This document shows, in pieces, positions 63,343-64,000 of a DNA stretch of 64,000 nt. The notes under the pieces were generated by a model. It was given only the letters and a program-made list of their open reading frames with translations, ran no database searches and had not been told where the DNA came from. Position 1 is the first letter of the stretch, and each line of letters opens with the position of its first letter. Made by a program: the position numbers and the translations under genes. The stretch is from an uncultured Bacteroidota bacterium (lineage in GTDB: Bacteria > Bacteroidota > Bacteroidia > Flavobacteriales > Flavobacteriaceae): positions 124,001 to 188,000 of the forward strand of contig CABYAF010000001.1 in assembly GCA_902516925.1 (NCBI GenBank), read 5' to 3'.

Positions 63343-64000
63343 ATGAAAAGAATACCATTAATCTTAGCACTTCTTTCTTGTAATCTTTTATTATCACAGA
63401 AAATAGCATTAGTCGGAGGGACTCTGATTGATGGATATGGAAATACACCTATTTATGATAGTGTGATTTTAGTTAATGATGAGACCATAACAGATATTGG
63501 AACGATTGGAAATATTAATATTCCAATGGAATATAAAGTTGTCAGTACGGAAGGAATGTCAGTCATGCCTGGTTTATGGGATATGCACGTACACTTAATG
63601 ATTAATGGACACTCTGATTATGCATATTGGGATAAGACATATCCTAAATTATTTAAAGACGTAATTATGCCATCTTCAGCTCATCAATTATTAATGGCTG
63701 GAGTTACAAGTGCAAGAGATTTGGGAGGACCATTAGATGAAAGTTTAGAAGTAAGAGATATGATCAATTCAGGAAAGATTCCTGGTCCAACAATGTATAT
63801 GAGTGGACCTTTTATCCAAAAAAAACCATATCCAGGAACTGAACTATTTAGGTGGGGAGTTAATGGGGAGAAGGATGCAAGAAATAAAATTAAAATTTTA
63901 GCAAAGGCAGGTGTTGATCTAATTAAATTAATTGATCAAGATCAAATGACATTTGATGAATTATCAGCGATAGTAGATGAAGCACACAAACACAACTTAA
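63343..64000 (+). CDS. Exported amidohydrolase (imidazolonepropionase-like), partial
   Basis: The frame opens at ATG 63343 and runs off the window end after 219 codons, so the gene is truncated by the window, not broken. A signal peptide (LILALLSCNLLLSQ) precedes an amidohydrolase beta-sandwich (LVGGTLIDGYGNTPIYDSV) and the metal motif in GLWDMHVHLMINGH, where HxH binds the first zinc or iron. LLMAGVTSARDLGG is also typical. The subgroup is the exported imidazolonepropionase-like/dipeptidase amidohydrolases common in Bacteroidota. It starts 1 bp after the M20 gene, so both are one operon. Confidence 0.88.
   Translation, partial: MKRIPLILALLSCNLLLSQKIALVGGTLIDGYGNTPIYDSVILVNDETITDIGTIGNINIPMEYKVVSTEGMSVMPGLWDMHVHLMINGHSDYAYWDKTYPKLFKDVIMPSSAHQLLMAGVTSARDLGGPLDESLEVRDMINSGKIPGPTMYMSGPFIQKKPYPGTELFRWGVNGEKDARNKIKILAKAGVDLIKLIDQDQMTFDELSAIVDEAHKHNL

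Overview
The window looks like chromosome from a Flavobacteriia-type Bacteroidota, probably a planktonic marine one. The grounds are: strongly AT-rich DNA (roughly 30% G+C by eye); TonB-dependent receptors with C-terminal barrels; DUF4270, DUF5916 and DUF2490 proteins; flavobacterial gene orders (ileS-TraR/DksA-lspA, panC next to a short glycogen-synthase-like gene and DUF4270, mutY-ssb-gldE); a 29-residue basic AURKAIP1/COX24-like protein; and many Bacteroidota-type -7 boxes (TAnnTTTG) upstream of genes. Coding density is very high. No intergenic gap reaches 300 bp. I found no tRNA, rRNA, CRISPR array, insertion sequence or prophage.

Layout. 1-12.4 kb is housekeeping: uvrC, a folate cyclo-ligase, lspA, a TraR/DksA-like protein, ileS, a heme/siderophore-type TonB receptor overlapping recO, gdhA and a flippase-like membrane protein. 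12.4-15.9 kb holds a broken panC (in-frame stop, no ATG), a short glycogen-synthase-like protein and a DUF4270 lipoprotein with calcium-binding repeats. 16-22.2 kb has an HMG-CoA synthase-etfB-etfA operon and a large TonB receptor with alanine-rich loops. 22.4-29.7 kb is an acyl-CoA catabolism island: ligase, SDR, MaoC hydratase, an ACAD10/11-like dehydrogenase, an APH-type kinase and a long acyl-CoA dehydrogenase. 29.8-37.1 kb is core again: atpDC, recX, rng, the COX24-like peptide, an HU protein, mutY, ssb and gldE.

37-46 kb carries a DMT exporter, a paired M16 peptidase operon, an acyl-CoA thioesterase with a lipoprotein nuclease, a SET-domain protein and a DUF5916 barrel protein. 46-49.6 kb has indoleamine 2,3-dioxygenase with a Kazal-type lipoprotein and a divergent class V PLP enzyme. 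49.7-55.8 kb is a one-directional block of DUF4956, DUF2490, a 58-residue membrane peptide and two tandem DUF5916 paralogues. 55.9-64 kb is envelope and catabolic accessory content: an exported RidA lipoprotein, three NTF2-like lipoproteins, an esterase, a YceI/b561-like pair, a Rieske oxygenase, an exported M20 amidohydrolase and the start of an exported amidohydrolase that runs off the window.

The strongest unusual points are: decay of panC with no panD beside it; a swapped GxHH signature in IleS; a split ACAD11-like kinase/dehydrogenase pair next to an acyl-CoA ligase, which suggests 4-hydroxyacyl-CoA catabolism; three DUF5916 paralogues with a conserved CxxC; and a bacterial IDO grouped with a Kazal inhibitor. 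I ran no database or structure search. Family names rest on motifs I recognise.
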